Source: DATLFA01 sp039934635 (GTDB lineage Bacteria; Actinomycetota; Acidimicrobiia; Acidimicrobiales; WLNW01). From it: 38,026 nucleotides of DNA. Numbering within the stretch: position 1 is the stretch's first letter; every line of letters begins with the position of its first letter. The translations under genes and the position numbers were made by a program. Below the pieces are notes generated by a model, which saw nothing but the letters and a program-made list of their open reading frames with translations, was not told where the DNA came from and did no database searches. The stretch is from NCBI GenBank assembly GCA_039934635.1, contig JBDTLT010000028.1, positions 1 to 38,026 on the forward strand, written 5' to 3'. This document shows positions 28,023 through 35,674 of this stretch, piece after piece.

Positions 28023-30389
28023 ATGATCGGCCTATCGGACCTCAGAGTCGTTGATTGCTCCGGCGGCATTGCCGGGGGCTATTGCTCCAAGTTGTTCGCA
28101 GATGCCGGCGCCGATGTCATCAAGGTCGAATCACCCGAGGGTGATCCTCTACGGTGGTGGTCGGCCACTGGGGCCGATCTCGGCGAGCGCGACGGCGCAC
28201 TGTTCCGCTTCTTGCATTGTTCCAAGCGTTCCGTCGTGGGCAGTGTCGACTCCCTCGAGGTTCTCGAACTCATCGAGTCGGCCGATCTGTTGATCGAATC
28301 GTTCGATGCCGGCGTGATCGAGCGCGGCGGCCTGCTCGATCGTTTTCCGTCGCTGGTCGTGTTGTCGATCACACCGTTTGGTCGTGGTGGCCCGATGACG
28401 AACCGTCCCGCCACGGAATTCACCGTGCAAGCCGAGGCCGGGTCCGTCGCCCGGCGCGGTCTCGAGAACATGGAGCCCTTTCACGCCGCGGGCCGAATCA
28501 CCGAGTACGTCGGCGCGACGTTCGCGGCGATGGGCGCACTCGCCGCGGTGTGGCGAGCACTGCGCACCGGTCGCGGCGAACATGTCGACGTGTCGCTCAT
28601 GGAAGCGATGACCATTGCCCACAGCACGTATGCCGATCTCGGCTATCGGCTTTCGGGCAGCCCACCGATCACGACACCGCCGCGCAGTTGCGAGATGCCG
28701 TCGATCGAGCCGACGCTCGACGGTTGGGTCGGCGTCAACACGAACTCACGCCAGCAGTTCAGCGACTTCTGCCTGCTGATCGAGCGTCCCGAGTTGGCCG
28801 ACGACGCGGAACTCGCCGGCGCGGTGAGTCGCCGGCGCCGCGCCGCGGAATGGAACGAAATCGTGCGTCAGTTCACCACGCGCCACACCACGGCCGACAT
28901 CGTCGAGCGCGCGTCGCAGTTGCGCATTCCTGTCGCGCCGGTCAACAACGGGCGCACCGTGCTCGATCACGAGCACTTCCGCGCACGCGGTGTGTTCGTC
29001 ACCAATCCCGACGGCGACTTCGAGCAACCCCGGCCCTCGTACCTCGTCGACGGCGAATCTCCCCGATTGCGCGCACCCGCGCCGCGACTCGGCGAGCACA
29101 CCGGACGCATCGAGCCCCGTGCCGCGGCACGCGTTGCCCCGGTGCCGTCGCCGGACACGCCGCTCGCGCTTCCGCTTGCCGGCGTCCGAGTACTCGATTG
29201 CACGGCGTGGTGGGCCGGTCCGTCGTCGACCGGAATGCTCGCGTGCCTGGGTGCCGACGTGATTCACCTCGAGTCGATCCAGCGGCCCGACGGCATCCGG
29301 ATGACGGGGTACTTCGTGCACCCGCAGGGGGAGTGGTGGGAGTGGAGCGCGGCGTATCTCGGTGCCAACCCCAACAAGCGCAACCTGACACTCGATCTCG
29401 CGCAGGCGGAGGGGCGACGGGTGATGCGCGATCTCATCCGCACGGCCGATGTCGTCGTGGAGAATTTCTCGCCGCGTGTATTCGAGCGCTTCGGGTTCGC
29501 CGGTGACGACTTCCGCAAGATCAATCCGCGCGCAGTGCTCGTGCGGATGCCAGCGTTCGGTCTCGACGGACCCTGGCGTGACAACGTCGGTTTCGCGCAG
29601 ACCATGGAGCAGATCACCGGGCTCGCGTGGCTGACCGGCCACGCGTACGACCAACCCCGCATCCAACAAGGGCCTTGTGATCCGTTGGCCGGCATGCACG
29701 CCGCGTTTGCCGCGATCTTGGGCCTCGTGCAGCGCGATCACACCGGCCGCGGCTGTCATATCGAAGCTCCGATGGTCGAAGGAGCGCTCAATGCCGCCGC
29801 CGAACAGATCATCGAATTCAGTGCGTACGGCGCAACGATGGAACGCGAAGGCAATCGCAGCCCGTGGGCCGCGCCGCAAGGTCTGTATCCCTGCCTCGGC
29901 AACGAACAATGGCTGGCGCTTTCGTGCGAGAGCGACGCGCACTGGCACGCGTTGCGCGTCGCGCTCGGTGATCCGGCCTGGGCCGCGGCAGCGGCGCTCC
30001 ACTCACATCGCGGGCGTCGCGCTGCGCACGATGAGATCGATCGGCACTTGCGGGGGTGGGCCGCAGACCGCGAGCTCGGCGATGCAGTCGAGCACTTGAT
30101 CGCTGCCGGTGTGCCGGCGGCACCTGCCCGCGATCATCGACTGATCGATCAGCACCCGCAGCATCTCGCGCGCGGATTCCATGAGGAAGTGGATCATCCG
30201 ATCATCGGCCGGCACACGCCGCCCGGACCGCCCTTTCGCTATCGGTCGGTCGAGCGTTGGTTGCGCGCCGGCGCGCCAACACTCGGACAACACAACGATG
30301 AGATCCTCGGCGAAGTCGGTGTCAGTGAGCCTGAACGCGAGCGGTTCGAGGCCGACCACGTGATCGGCACGCAACCGCTGGGCCTTTGA
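28023..30389 (+). CDS. Fused tandem CaiB/BaiF (type III) CoA-transferase
   Basis: 788 residues from the ATG at 28023, which has AAAGGTG just upstream; the ATG at 28008 lacks a ribosome site. Two complete type-III CoA-transferase halves are joined head to tail. The first starts L-S-D-L-R-V-V-D-C-S-G-G-I-A-G-G-Y-C-S-K-L-F-A-D-A-G-A-D-V-I-K-V-E. The second, from about residue 385, starts L-A-G-V-R-V-L-D-C-T-A-W-W-A-G-P-S-S-T-G-M-L-A-C-L-G-A-D-V-I-H-L-E. Both contain the G-R-G-x-H/C-x-(V/I)-(D/E)-x-x-x-x-E region. Such enzymes move CoA between carboxylic acids, and natural dimers interlock, so a fused protein can form an internal dimer. It fits activation of an acid made by the oxygenases further right. 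It is convergent with the SDR operon. The acyl donor and acceptor are unknown. Confidence 0.92.
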   Translation: MIGLSDLRVVDCSGGIAGGYCSKLFADAGADVIKVESPEGDPLRWWSATGADLGERDGALFRFLHCSKRSVVGSVDSLEVLELIESADLLIESFDAGVIERGGLLDRFPSLVVLSITPFGRGGPMTNRPATEFTVQAEAGSVARRGLENMEPFHAAGRITEYVGATFAAMGALAAVWRALRTGRGEHVDVSLMEAMTIAHSTYADLGYRLSGSPPITTPPRSCEMPSIEPTLDGWVGVNTNSRQQFSDFCLLIERPELADDAELAGAVSRRRRAAEWNEIVRQFTTRHTTADIVERASQLRIPVAPVNNGRTVLDHEHFRARGVFVTNPDGDFEQPRPSYLVDGESPRLRAPAPRLGEHTGRIEPRAAARVAPVPSPDTPLALPLAGVRVLDCTAWWAGPSSTGMLACLGADVIHLESIQRPDGIRMTGYFVHPQGEWWEWSAAYLGANPNKRNLTLDLAQAEGRRVMRDLIRTADVVVENFSPRVFERFGFAGDDFRKINPRAVLVRMPAFGLDGPWRDNVGFAQTMEQITGLAWLTGHAYDQPRIQQGPCDPLAGMHAAFAAILGLVQRDHTGRGCHIEAPMVEGALNAAAEQIIEFSAYGATMEREGNRSPWAAPQGLYPCLGNEQWLALSCESDAHWHALRVALGDPAWAAAAALHSHRGRRAAHDEIDRHLRGWAADRELGDAVEHLIAAGVPAAPARDHRLIDQHPQHLARGFHEEVDHPIIGRHTPPGPPFRYRSVERWLRAGAPTLGQHNDEILGEVGVSEPERERFEADHVIGTQPLGL

Positions 30390-30400
30390 CGCTGCCGCGT

Positions 30401-30598
30401 TCACCGTGGAAACAGGACGATCATGAGCACCGACCAGGTGAGGTGCGTGGCAATCGACGCGGTGAGCGCGCGCCCGCACGCGACGAATACGGTGAACATC
30501 GCAGTTCCGATGATCACGCCCATTGCCGCGTCCACCAGCCCGTGGCGGCCACCCTCGTGCGGGTGGGCGCTACCGCGTGTGCCGTGATCGTGGGTCAA
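30401..30598 (-). CDS. Small two-helix membrane protein, possibly the C-terminal remnant of a CPBP/Rce1-type protein
   Basis: 65 codons from a TTG at 30598. The N-terminal ~22 residues are His/Gly-rich; then come two hydrophobic spans (A-A-M-G-V-I-I-G-T-A-M-F-T-V-F-V-A and T-W-S-V-L-M-I-V-L-F). The end G-R-A-L-T-A-S-I-A-T-H-L-T-W-S resembles the last helix of CPBP intramembrane proteases, where the His is an active-site residue, but the preceding E-E-x3-R part is missing. It begins 21 nt after the upstream SDR-like gene stop on the same strand. It may be a real small protein or a truncated relic; no ribosome site is evident. Confidence 0.35.
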   Translation of the reverse strand: MTHDHGTRGSAHPHEGGRHGLVDAAMGVIIGTAMFTVFVACGRALTASIATHLTWSVLMIVLFPR

Positions 30599-30619
30599 CG
30601 AGTTCGTCGACAGTCGTCG

Positions 30620-31543
30620 TCATTCCGGGAGCGTTTGGGCGGTGGCCGCGATCCGCTCGGCGAGCGCGTCGGCGGCGGCATCGACGAACGACATTGCACG
30701 ATGGCCAGTGAGGGATTCCAGCGCCCGCTCGGTCACTTCCGCCGGGTTGACGAGCGACTCCACGAGTGCGCGGGCCGTGGTCATATCGACGTTCGTGATG
30801 AGGCGCAGCCAACCGGCCGAAAGACTCGGTGAGAGTACGGGGACCGGCAGAATGACCAAGGTGCGTCGCATCAACCGCGCCGTAGTTGACATCATGTGGC
30901 GATAGGTGGTCGACACCGGTGCGCCGACGTCGTAGTGGCCTGCCGCGACGACCGCAGGGTCGAGGCATCGCACCAGATACTCGACCACGTCATCGAGCGC
31001 GATGGGTTGCGTCGGTGTGTTCACCCACCGAGGAGTGATCATGACTGGCAGGCGTTCCACGAGCTGGCACAGGATCTCCCAGCTGGTGCTGCCCTGTCCC
31101 ACGACGACAGCGGCGCGAAGCGCGACGGTTTCGATGTGTTCGCTCAAGATGCGTTCTACTTCGCGGCGACTGCGGAGATGAGGTGAGAGGTCGTCCGCCT
31201 CGCGCCCGAGCCCACCCAAGTAGACCACTCGTCTAACGCCTGCTCGCTTTGCGGCCTGAGCGAAGTTGTGTGCGCCCTCTCGGTCCGTGGATTCGAAGTC
31301 GTCGCGGCCGAGCGAGTGGACGAGGTAGTACGCAAGGTCGACACCGTCGAGGGCAGCGTCGAGCGTGTCGGAGTCGTTCACGTCGCCCACCACTTCGATG
31401 GCCGAGTCGTCACGCGTGGACGGCGAGCGCGTCAACACCCTTACGCGATATCCGTCGGCGAGTAAACGGGGAACGAGCCGGCTACCGACGAAACCGGTCC
31501 CTCCGGCGACGAGCACGATTGCGGCGGTTTTGGCTTTGGGCAT
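30620..31543 (-). CDS. NAD(P)H-binding atypical SDR (NmrA/epimerase-like)
   Basis: 307 residues, ATG at 31543. Rossmann start I-V-L-V-A-G-G-T-G-F-V-G-S-R-L-V-P-R-L-L (atypical SDR G-G-x-G-x-x-G), then V-R-V-L-T-R-S, G-D-V-N-D-S-D-T-L-D-A-A-L-D-G-V-D-L-A-Y-Y-L-V-H-S and R-V-V-Y-L-G-G-L-G. The Tyr-x3-Lys catalytic pair of classical SDRs is not present, consistent with the NmrA-like group, which may be reductases or redox sensors. It lies 33 bp after the classical SDR gene on the same strand and is likely the third gene of the LLM-SDR-NmrA operon. Substrate unknown. Confidence 0.88.
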   Translation of the reverse strand: MPKAKTAAIVLVAGGTGFVGSRLVPRLLADGYRVRVLTRSPSTRDDSAIEVVGDVNDSDTLDAALDGVDLAYYLVHSLGRDDFESTDREGAHNFAQAAKRAGVRRVVYLGGLGREADDLSPHLRSRREVERILSEHIETVALRAAVVVGQGSTSWEILCQLVERLPVMITPRWVNTPTQPIALDDVVEYLVRCLDPAVVAAGHYDVGAPVSTTYRHMMSTTARLMRRTLVILPVPVLSPSLSAGWLRLITNVDMTTARALVESLVNPAEVTERALESLTGHRAMSFVDAAADALAERIAATAQTLPE

Positions 31544-31576
31544 CGAGGCTGCGTTTCTGGGGCCCGTCGTCGCGGA

Positions 31577-32380
31577 TCAATCCCTCGAGCGCGCTTGGAG
31601 TCGGCGCATGCCGGCGAGCCAGCGGTCGTAGTCGGCGACCTTGCGGGCCCAGTACGTGAGGACTTCAGGGTGTGGTGCGATGAGGAACGTCTCGGATGCG
31701 ATGGCGCGGAGCGCGATCTCGGCGACGGCTTCGGGTTCGAGCACACCGCCCGACGCTCGTTCGATGCTGGCACCCCGTGTGCCGCTTGCTTGCTCGATGG
31801 TGCGGAGCATGTCGGTGTTGACACCTTGCGGGCATAGGCAGCTGACGCGGATACCTTGGTCGCCGTAGGTGATCGCGAGCCACTCGGCGAAGGCAACGGC
31901 GGCGTGCTTGGTGAGGCTGTACGGCGCGGCAGCGATGCGCGTGAGAAGCCCGGCAGCGGACGCGGTCGAACAGAAGTAGCCCTCGCCGCGCTCGAGCCAC
32001 ATCGGTACAAGGTGTTTCGCCGCCCATCGGTGCGCGTGGGTATTGACCGCGAACGCGAGTTCCCACTCGGCCTCGGGCGTCTCGAGACCGCCGCCGACCG
32101 CGGTGCCGGCGTTGGCGAAGAACAAGTCGATGGGTCCGAACCGCGCCGTGGCCCGATCGATGAGGTCGATGTTGCCCTGCTCGGTGGCGACGTCGGCGTG
32201 TAGGCCGAACGCGGTGCCGGGTCGCGTCACGTCGAGAAGCGCGGCGGCGCGGAGCGCCCCTTGTGCGTCGAGGTCGGCGAGCACGACGCGCGCCCCTGCG
32301 TCGTGAAACCGATTCGCCAGCGCGAGGCCGATACCGTTCGCGGCGCCGGTGATCACGACATGCTTTGCGCCGACGTCCAT
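31577..32380 (-). CDS. Classical short-chain dehydrogenase/reductase
   Basis: 267 residues from the ATG at 32380, two bases after the LLM stop. Cofactor motif V-V-I-T-G-A-A-N-G-I-G-L-A-L-A (T-G-x3-G-x-G), acidic D-L-D after beta-2 favouring NAD(H), F-F-A-N-A-G-T (N-A-G), S-T-A-S-A-A-G with catalytic Ser, and P-Y-S-L-T-K-H with the Tyr-x3-Lys pair. A C-P-Q-G-V-N-T-D-M segment follows. It is an alcohol/ketone oxidoreductase of the kind common in steroid and terpenoid breakdown. It is transcribed with the LLM oxidoreductase upstream. The reading frame stays open upstream as far as 33421, but that is shadow coding. Confidence 0.92.
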   Translation of the reverse strand: MDVGAKHVVITGAANGIGLALANRFHDAGARVVLADLDAQGALRAAALLDVTRPGTAFGLHADVATEQGNIDLIDRATARFGPIDLFFANAGTAVGGGLETPEAEWELAFAVNTHAHRWAAKHLVPMWLERGEGYFCSTASAAGLLTRIAAAPYSLTKHAAVAFAEWLAITYGDQGIRVSCLCPQGVNTDMLRTIEQASGTRGASIERASGGVLEPEAVAEIALRAIASETFLIAPHPEVLTYWARKVADYDRWLAGMRRLQARSRD

Positions 32381-32382
32381 GG

Positions 32383-33339
32383 TCAGTTGCTCGCCGGCCA
32401 GTTGGTGCGCACGAGTGGCAGCACATCTGCGAGGGCGGTGATCTGCTCGACCGCGGCCTCGCGCGAGATGCCGCCGACGTGGACTCGTAGATTGAGGCCC
32501 GTCGCCGCGGTGTCGATGATCAGTTGACAGATACGGTCGGCAACGGCTGGCGCGCTGCCGTAGATCGCGGCAGCGTCGTCGTCGGCGAAGTCGGCTTGGT
32601 GGCTCTGCTTGGAGTACGAGCGGTACACGTCCATCTGCCGAGCGACGACGCCTTCGGGTGGCGTGCCGACCCACACCCAACGCGTCGTCACGCGTGGACC
32701 CGTGCCGCCGGCGGCGAGATAGATCTCGGTCACCTCGCGAAGGCGCCGCACGCTGGATACCGAATCGGTCAACACGCCGACGCCGTTTGCCGCGGCGCGC
32801 CGCGCCGCGGTGGGGCTCATCGCCGCCGACAACAACGGGATCCGCGAATGGGCGCATCGCTGCAGTGCGGGGTCGCCCGCCAACGGGCCGGTCGCTTCGC
32901 CCCGCAGCGCGGCCGCGAGCAGGGCAAGACCGTCGGAGAATCGGTGGCCGAGGTCGGCCCCGAGTGTCAGGCCCGCGATCTCGAAGTCCTGCGCCAACGA
33001 ACCGGCCGCGACTCCGACGCCGACTCGTCCGGGATAGAGCGCATCGAGCCAGGCAATCTCCTCGGCGACGAGGCCCGCGGGTCGCAGCGGCAACAACAGT
33101 GGAAACGGCGCGACCCAAAGCAGGGGAGTGCGGCTCAACAGCCACGCCGACAACTGCAGGGGGTTGGGAAAGTAGCCGTCGAAGCTGCCGTGGTGCTCGC
33201 TGATCGTCACGCCGTCGAACCCGGCGTCGGACGCGGCAGCGGCCTGAGTGCCGAGGGCCTCGAGCATCTCCGACACGGGGAGGCGGTGGCCGTACAGCCG
33301 GATCGATACCGAGCCGGGGGCAAAGGGTGCGGTGGCCAA
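32383..33339 (-). CDS. Luciferase-like (LLM) F420- or flavin-dependent oxidoreductase
   Basis: 318 residues from a TTG at 33339 (no better start downstream; TAGAGT lies 8 nt before it, suggesting a near-leaderless transcript). TIM-barrel bacterial-luciferase family: A-A-S-D-A-G-F-D-G-V-T-I-S-E-H-H-G, E-E-I-A-W-L-D-A-L-Y-P-G-R-V-G-V-G-V-A-A-G, and I-P-L-L-S-A-A-M-S-P. The S-E-H-H motif is typical of flavin-type luciferase-like monooxygenases, so FMN versus F420 is not settled. It is first in the operon with the SDR and NmrA-like genes and divergent from the Baeyer-Villiger monooxygenase. Substrate unknown. Confidence 0.87.
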   Translation of the reverse strand: MATAPFAPGSVSIRLYGHRLPVSEMLEALGTQAAAASDAGFDGVTISEHHGSFDGYFPNPLQLSAWLLSRTPLLWVAPFPLLLPLRPAGLVAEEIAWLDALYPGRVGVGVAAGSLAQDFEIAGLTLGADLGHRFSDGLALLAAALRGEATGPLAGDPALQRCAHSRIPLLSAAMSPTAARRAAANGVGVLTDSVSSVRRLREVTEIYLAAGGTGPRVTTRWVWVGTPPEGVVARQMDVYRSYSKQSHQADFADDDAAAIYGSAPAVADRICQLIIDTAATGLNLRVHVGGISREAAVEQITALADVLPLVRTNWPASN

Positions 33340-33443
33340 GGGGGGCGACTCTACTTCCGCCCCGCCCCCGCTCCAGGTTCCTGACCGCCACCCGAGGTAG
33401 GTACAGTGCCGCGTGACACACCGAACGAGTAGAGGGTAGCGCT

Positions 33444-35273
33444 GTGATTCCTGAGGACCTGAAGGACGTTGCCGCCCGCGCCGACGAGCTGCGCGCGAAG
33501 TATCTCTACGAGCGGGACAAGCGAATTCACACGCATCCCGACGGCAACGCCCAGTTCCAGGAACTGAAGGGGGTGTTCGCCGACTTCGACACGGATCCCT
33601 TCGTCGCGCCCGGCTTTACTCGCCCGGCGGTCGTCGAGGAGACCGACGTCGTCATCGTGGGGTCGGGGTTCGGCGGCATGATGACCGCCGCGCACCTCTT
33701 CAAGAACGGTGTGCACGACTACCGCATCATCGACAAGGCCGGCGACTTCGGTGGCACGTGGTACTGGAACCGCTACCCGGGCTGCATGTGCGACGTCGAG
33801 TCGTATTGCTATCTACCGCTGCTCGAAGACACGGGATACATGCCCACGCGCAAGTACGCGCACGCGTCCGAGATCTTCGAGTACTGCCAACTCCTCGGCC
33901 GCCAATTCGAGATGTACCCGAAGGCGCTGTTCCAGACCGAAGTCACTGGCATGGTGTGGGACGAGTCGATCAACCGGTGGCTGGTGACGACCAGTCGCAA
34001 CGATCGGCTGTCGGCGCGCTTCGTCGTCATCGCGGGCGGGGTGCTGCACAAGGCCAAGCTGCCCGGGATTCCCGGCATCGAGACGTTCAAGGGCCACGCC
34101 TTCCACACGAGCCGGTGGGACTACAACTACACCGGGGGCGCGCCCGAAGAGCCGATGGACAAGCTCCACGACAAGAACGTCGCGATCATCGGCACCGGCG
34201 CCACCGGCGTGCAGGCGGTGCCCAAGCTCGCCGAAGCCGCGAATCATCTGTACGTGTTCCAGCGCACGCCGTCGTCGGTTTCGGTGCGCGCCCAACAGGA
34301 CACCGATCCCGAGTGGTTCCAGCAGATGGCGAGCGAGCCGGGCTGGCAAAAAGAGCGCATCGAGAACTTCACCGGGATGATCACCGGCAAGAACCCACCG
34401 GTCGACATGGTGCAAGACGGTTGGACCAAGCTGCTCGGTGTCGACACGCGACGCGCGCCCAAGGACGACGAAGACGCGCAACTGCTCGAGCTGATCGACT
34501 TCCGCAATATGGACGAAATACGTGCTCGCGTCGACGAGGTCGTCGCGGACTCGGCCACCGCGGACGCGCTCAAGCCCTGGTACAAGCAGAGCTGTAAACG
34601 GCCCTGTTTCCACGACGACTATTTGCTGGCGTTCAACCGCCCGAACGTCACGCTGGTCGACACCGATGGGTTGGGCGTCGACAGTGTCACGCCGACCGGC
34701 GTGATCGTGCGGGGCGTCGAGTATCCCGTAGATCTGCTGGTCTTCGCGTCGGGTTTCGAGATGGGGAGCGACTACTCGCACCGACTCGGCTTCGATCCAA
34801 AGGGCACTGGTGGCGTGTCGATGTCAGCGGCGTGGGGGGTCGATGGCCCGTACACGTTGCACGGCATTCACGCGCACCGCTTCCCGAACTTGTTGATGAA
34901 CAGCGCGACCCAGGGTGGCCAGGACGTCAACTTCGCGTTCACGCTCACCGAAGTGGGGCGACAGATCGCCTACACGATCGGCCGCTGTGTCAAAGAGGGC
35001 ATCGTTCGCGTCGAACCTACGATCGAAGCGGAAGATGAGTGGAACCTCGTCATCATGAACACGCTTGCCGCGTACGGTGCGTACCACTCCAACTGCACAC
35101 CGGGCTATCTGAACAACGAAGGCATCACCCCCGAGAATCTCGCCGCCGCGGCCCGCAGCGGCGTCTTCATGGGCAGCGCCCTCGACTGGGCAAAGCATCT
35201 CCAAGAGTGGCGGGCCGAGGGCAAATTGGCCGGGCTCCAGCTGACACGGGGCGATGAAGGCCGGATGGCTTAA
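33444..35273 (+). CDS. FAD/NADPH Baeyer-Villiger-type monooxygenase
   Basis: 609 residues; GTG at 33444 with AGAGGG upstream. Two Rossmann motifs: FAD-binding V-I-V-G-S-G-F-G-G (about 72-78) and NADPH-binding I-I-G-T-G-A-T-G (about 248-255). Between them is the class-B fingerprint F-K-G-H-A-F-H-T-S-R-W-D at about 215-226, matching F-x-G-x3-H-x3-W-(P/D). G-T-W-Y-W-N-R-Y-P-G-C-M-C-D, near residue 110, is also characteristic. The ~60-residue N-terminal extension is seen in phenylacetone/steroid-type enzymes. It inserts oxygen next to a ketone to give an ester or lactone. The divergent LLM operon and downstream P450 suggest one catabolic unit. Confidence 0.94.
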   Translation: MIPEDLKDVAARADELRAKYLYERDKRIHTHPDGNAQFQELKGVFADFDTDPFVAPGFTRPAVVEETDVVIVGSGFGGMMTAAHLFKNGVHDYRIIDKAGDFGGTWYWNRYPGCMCDVESYCYLPLLEDTGYMPTRKYAHASEIFEYCQLLGRQFEMYPKALFQTEVTGMVWDESINRWLVTTSRNDRLSARFVVIAGGVLHKAKLPGIPGIETFKGHAFHTSRWDYNYTGGAPEEPMDKLHDKNVAIIGTGATGVQAVPKLAEAANHLYVFQRTPSSVSVRAQQDTDPEWFQQMASEPGWQKERIENFTGMITGKNPPVDMVQDGWTKLLGVDTRRAPKDDEDAQLLELIDFRNMDEIRARVDEVVADSATADALKPWYKQSCKRPCFHDDYLLAFNRPNVTLVDTDGLGVDSVTPTGVIVRGVEYPVDLLVFASGFEMGSDYSHRLGFDPKGTGGVSMSAAWGVDGPYTLHGIHAHRFPNLLMNSATQGGQDVNFAFTLTEVGRQIAYTIGRCVKEGIVRVEPTIEAEDEWNLVIMNTLAAYGAYHSNCTPGYLNNEGITPENLAAAARSGVFMGSALDWAKHLQEWRAEGKLAGLQLTRGDEGRMA

Positions 35274-35377
35274 TTGTGCGACCGTACGGGACGATAGGTA
35301 CCTATGGGTGCACTCTCGATCGGTAGTTTCGATCTTGTCGGGCGCGTCGTCCGAACCACGATCAGCCGGCAACTGCC

Positions 35378-35593
35378 ATGACGGTCGTGAACCTCGACGA
35401 CGGCAAGCCCCCGGCGTTTTTCGACTGCACGCTCGAACGGGTTGGCGAGGATCGCTGGCGCGCCACCGCGGTTCTGCGTAACCGCCTCGGAGTCGTCCTC
35501 GACCGGCAGGTGCGCGAGGCGTCGACACAATGGTCGGCGCGCGTCGCGGCGACGGATGCGCTCTCGACGCGTTGGGCCTGGCGCTACGCCTGA
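35378..35593 (+). CDS. Small uncharacterised protein
   Basis: 71 residues; ATG at 35378, stop TGA at 35591-35593. Codon use is strongly G/C at third positions, like its neighbours, which supports real coding. The protein is mixed alpha/beta with F-F-D-C-T-L-E-R-V-G-E-D-R-W-R-A-T-A-V-L-R-N-R-L-G-V-V-L-D. There is no signal peptide, membrane span or known motif. It sits between the Baeyer-Villiger monooxygenase and P450 genes on the same strand, but I cannot assign a role. No Shine-Dalgarno was seen. Confidence 0.6.
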   Translation: MTVVNLDDGKPPAFFDCTLERVGEDRWRATAVLRNRLGVVLDRQVREASTQWSARVAATDALSTRWAWRYA

Positions 35594-35662
35594 GGACCAC
35601 GACTCAGGGCTACTACGGCTCGCTGTAGCGTCGTCCTCGAAATCGAGATGGTCGACGGCAGC

Positions 35663-35668
35663 TACCCT
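35663..35668 (+). promoter_or_regulatory. Candidate -10 for a leaderless P450 transcript
   Basis: TACCCT, then 6 nt, then the ATG at 35675. No Shine-Dalgarno is present. No clear -35 was found. Inferred from the recurring pattern. Confidence 0.35.
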
Positions 35669-35674
35669 CGCGTC

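Noticed and set aside
28154..29506. A 450-codon plus-strand frame inside the CoA-transferase gene
   Set aside because: Arg-rich off-frame reading of a clear fused CaiB protein.
31577..33421. A 614-codon minus-strand reading that would fuse the SDR to an upstream segment
   Set aside because: The part above 32380 is Arg-rich shadow of the LLM gene in another frame; the SDR has a normal start at 32380.
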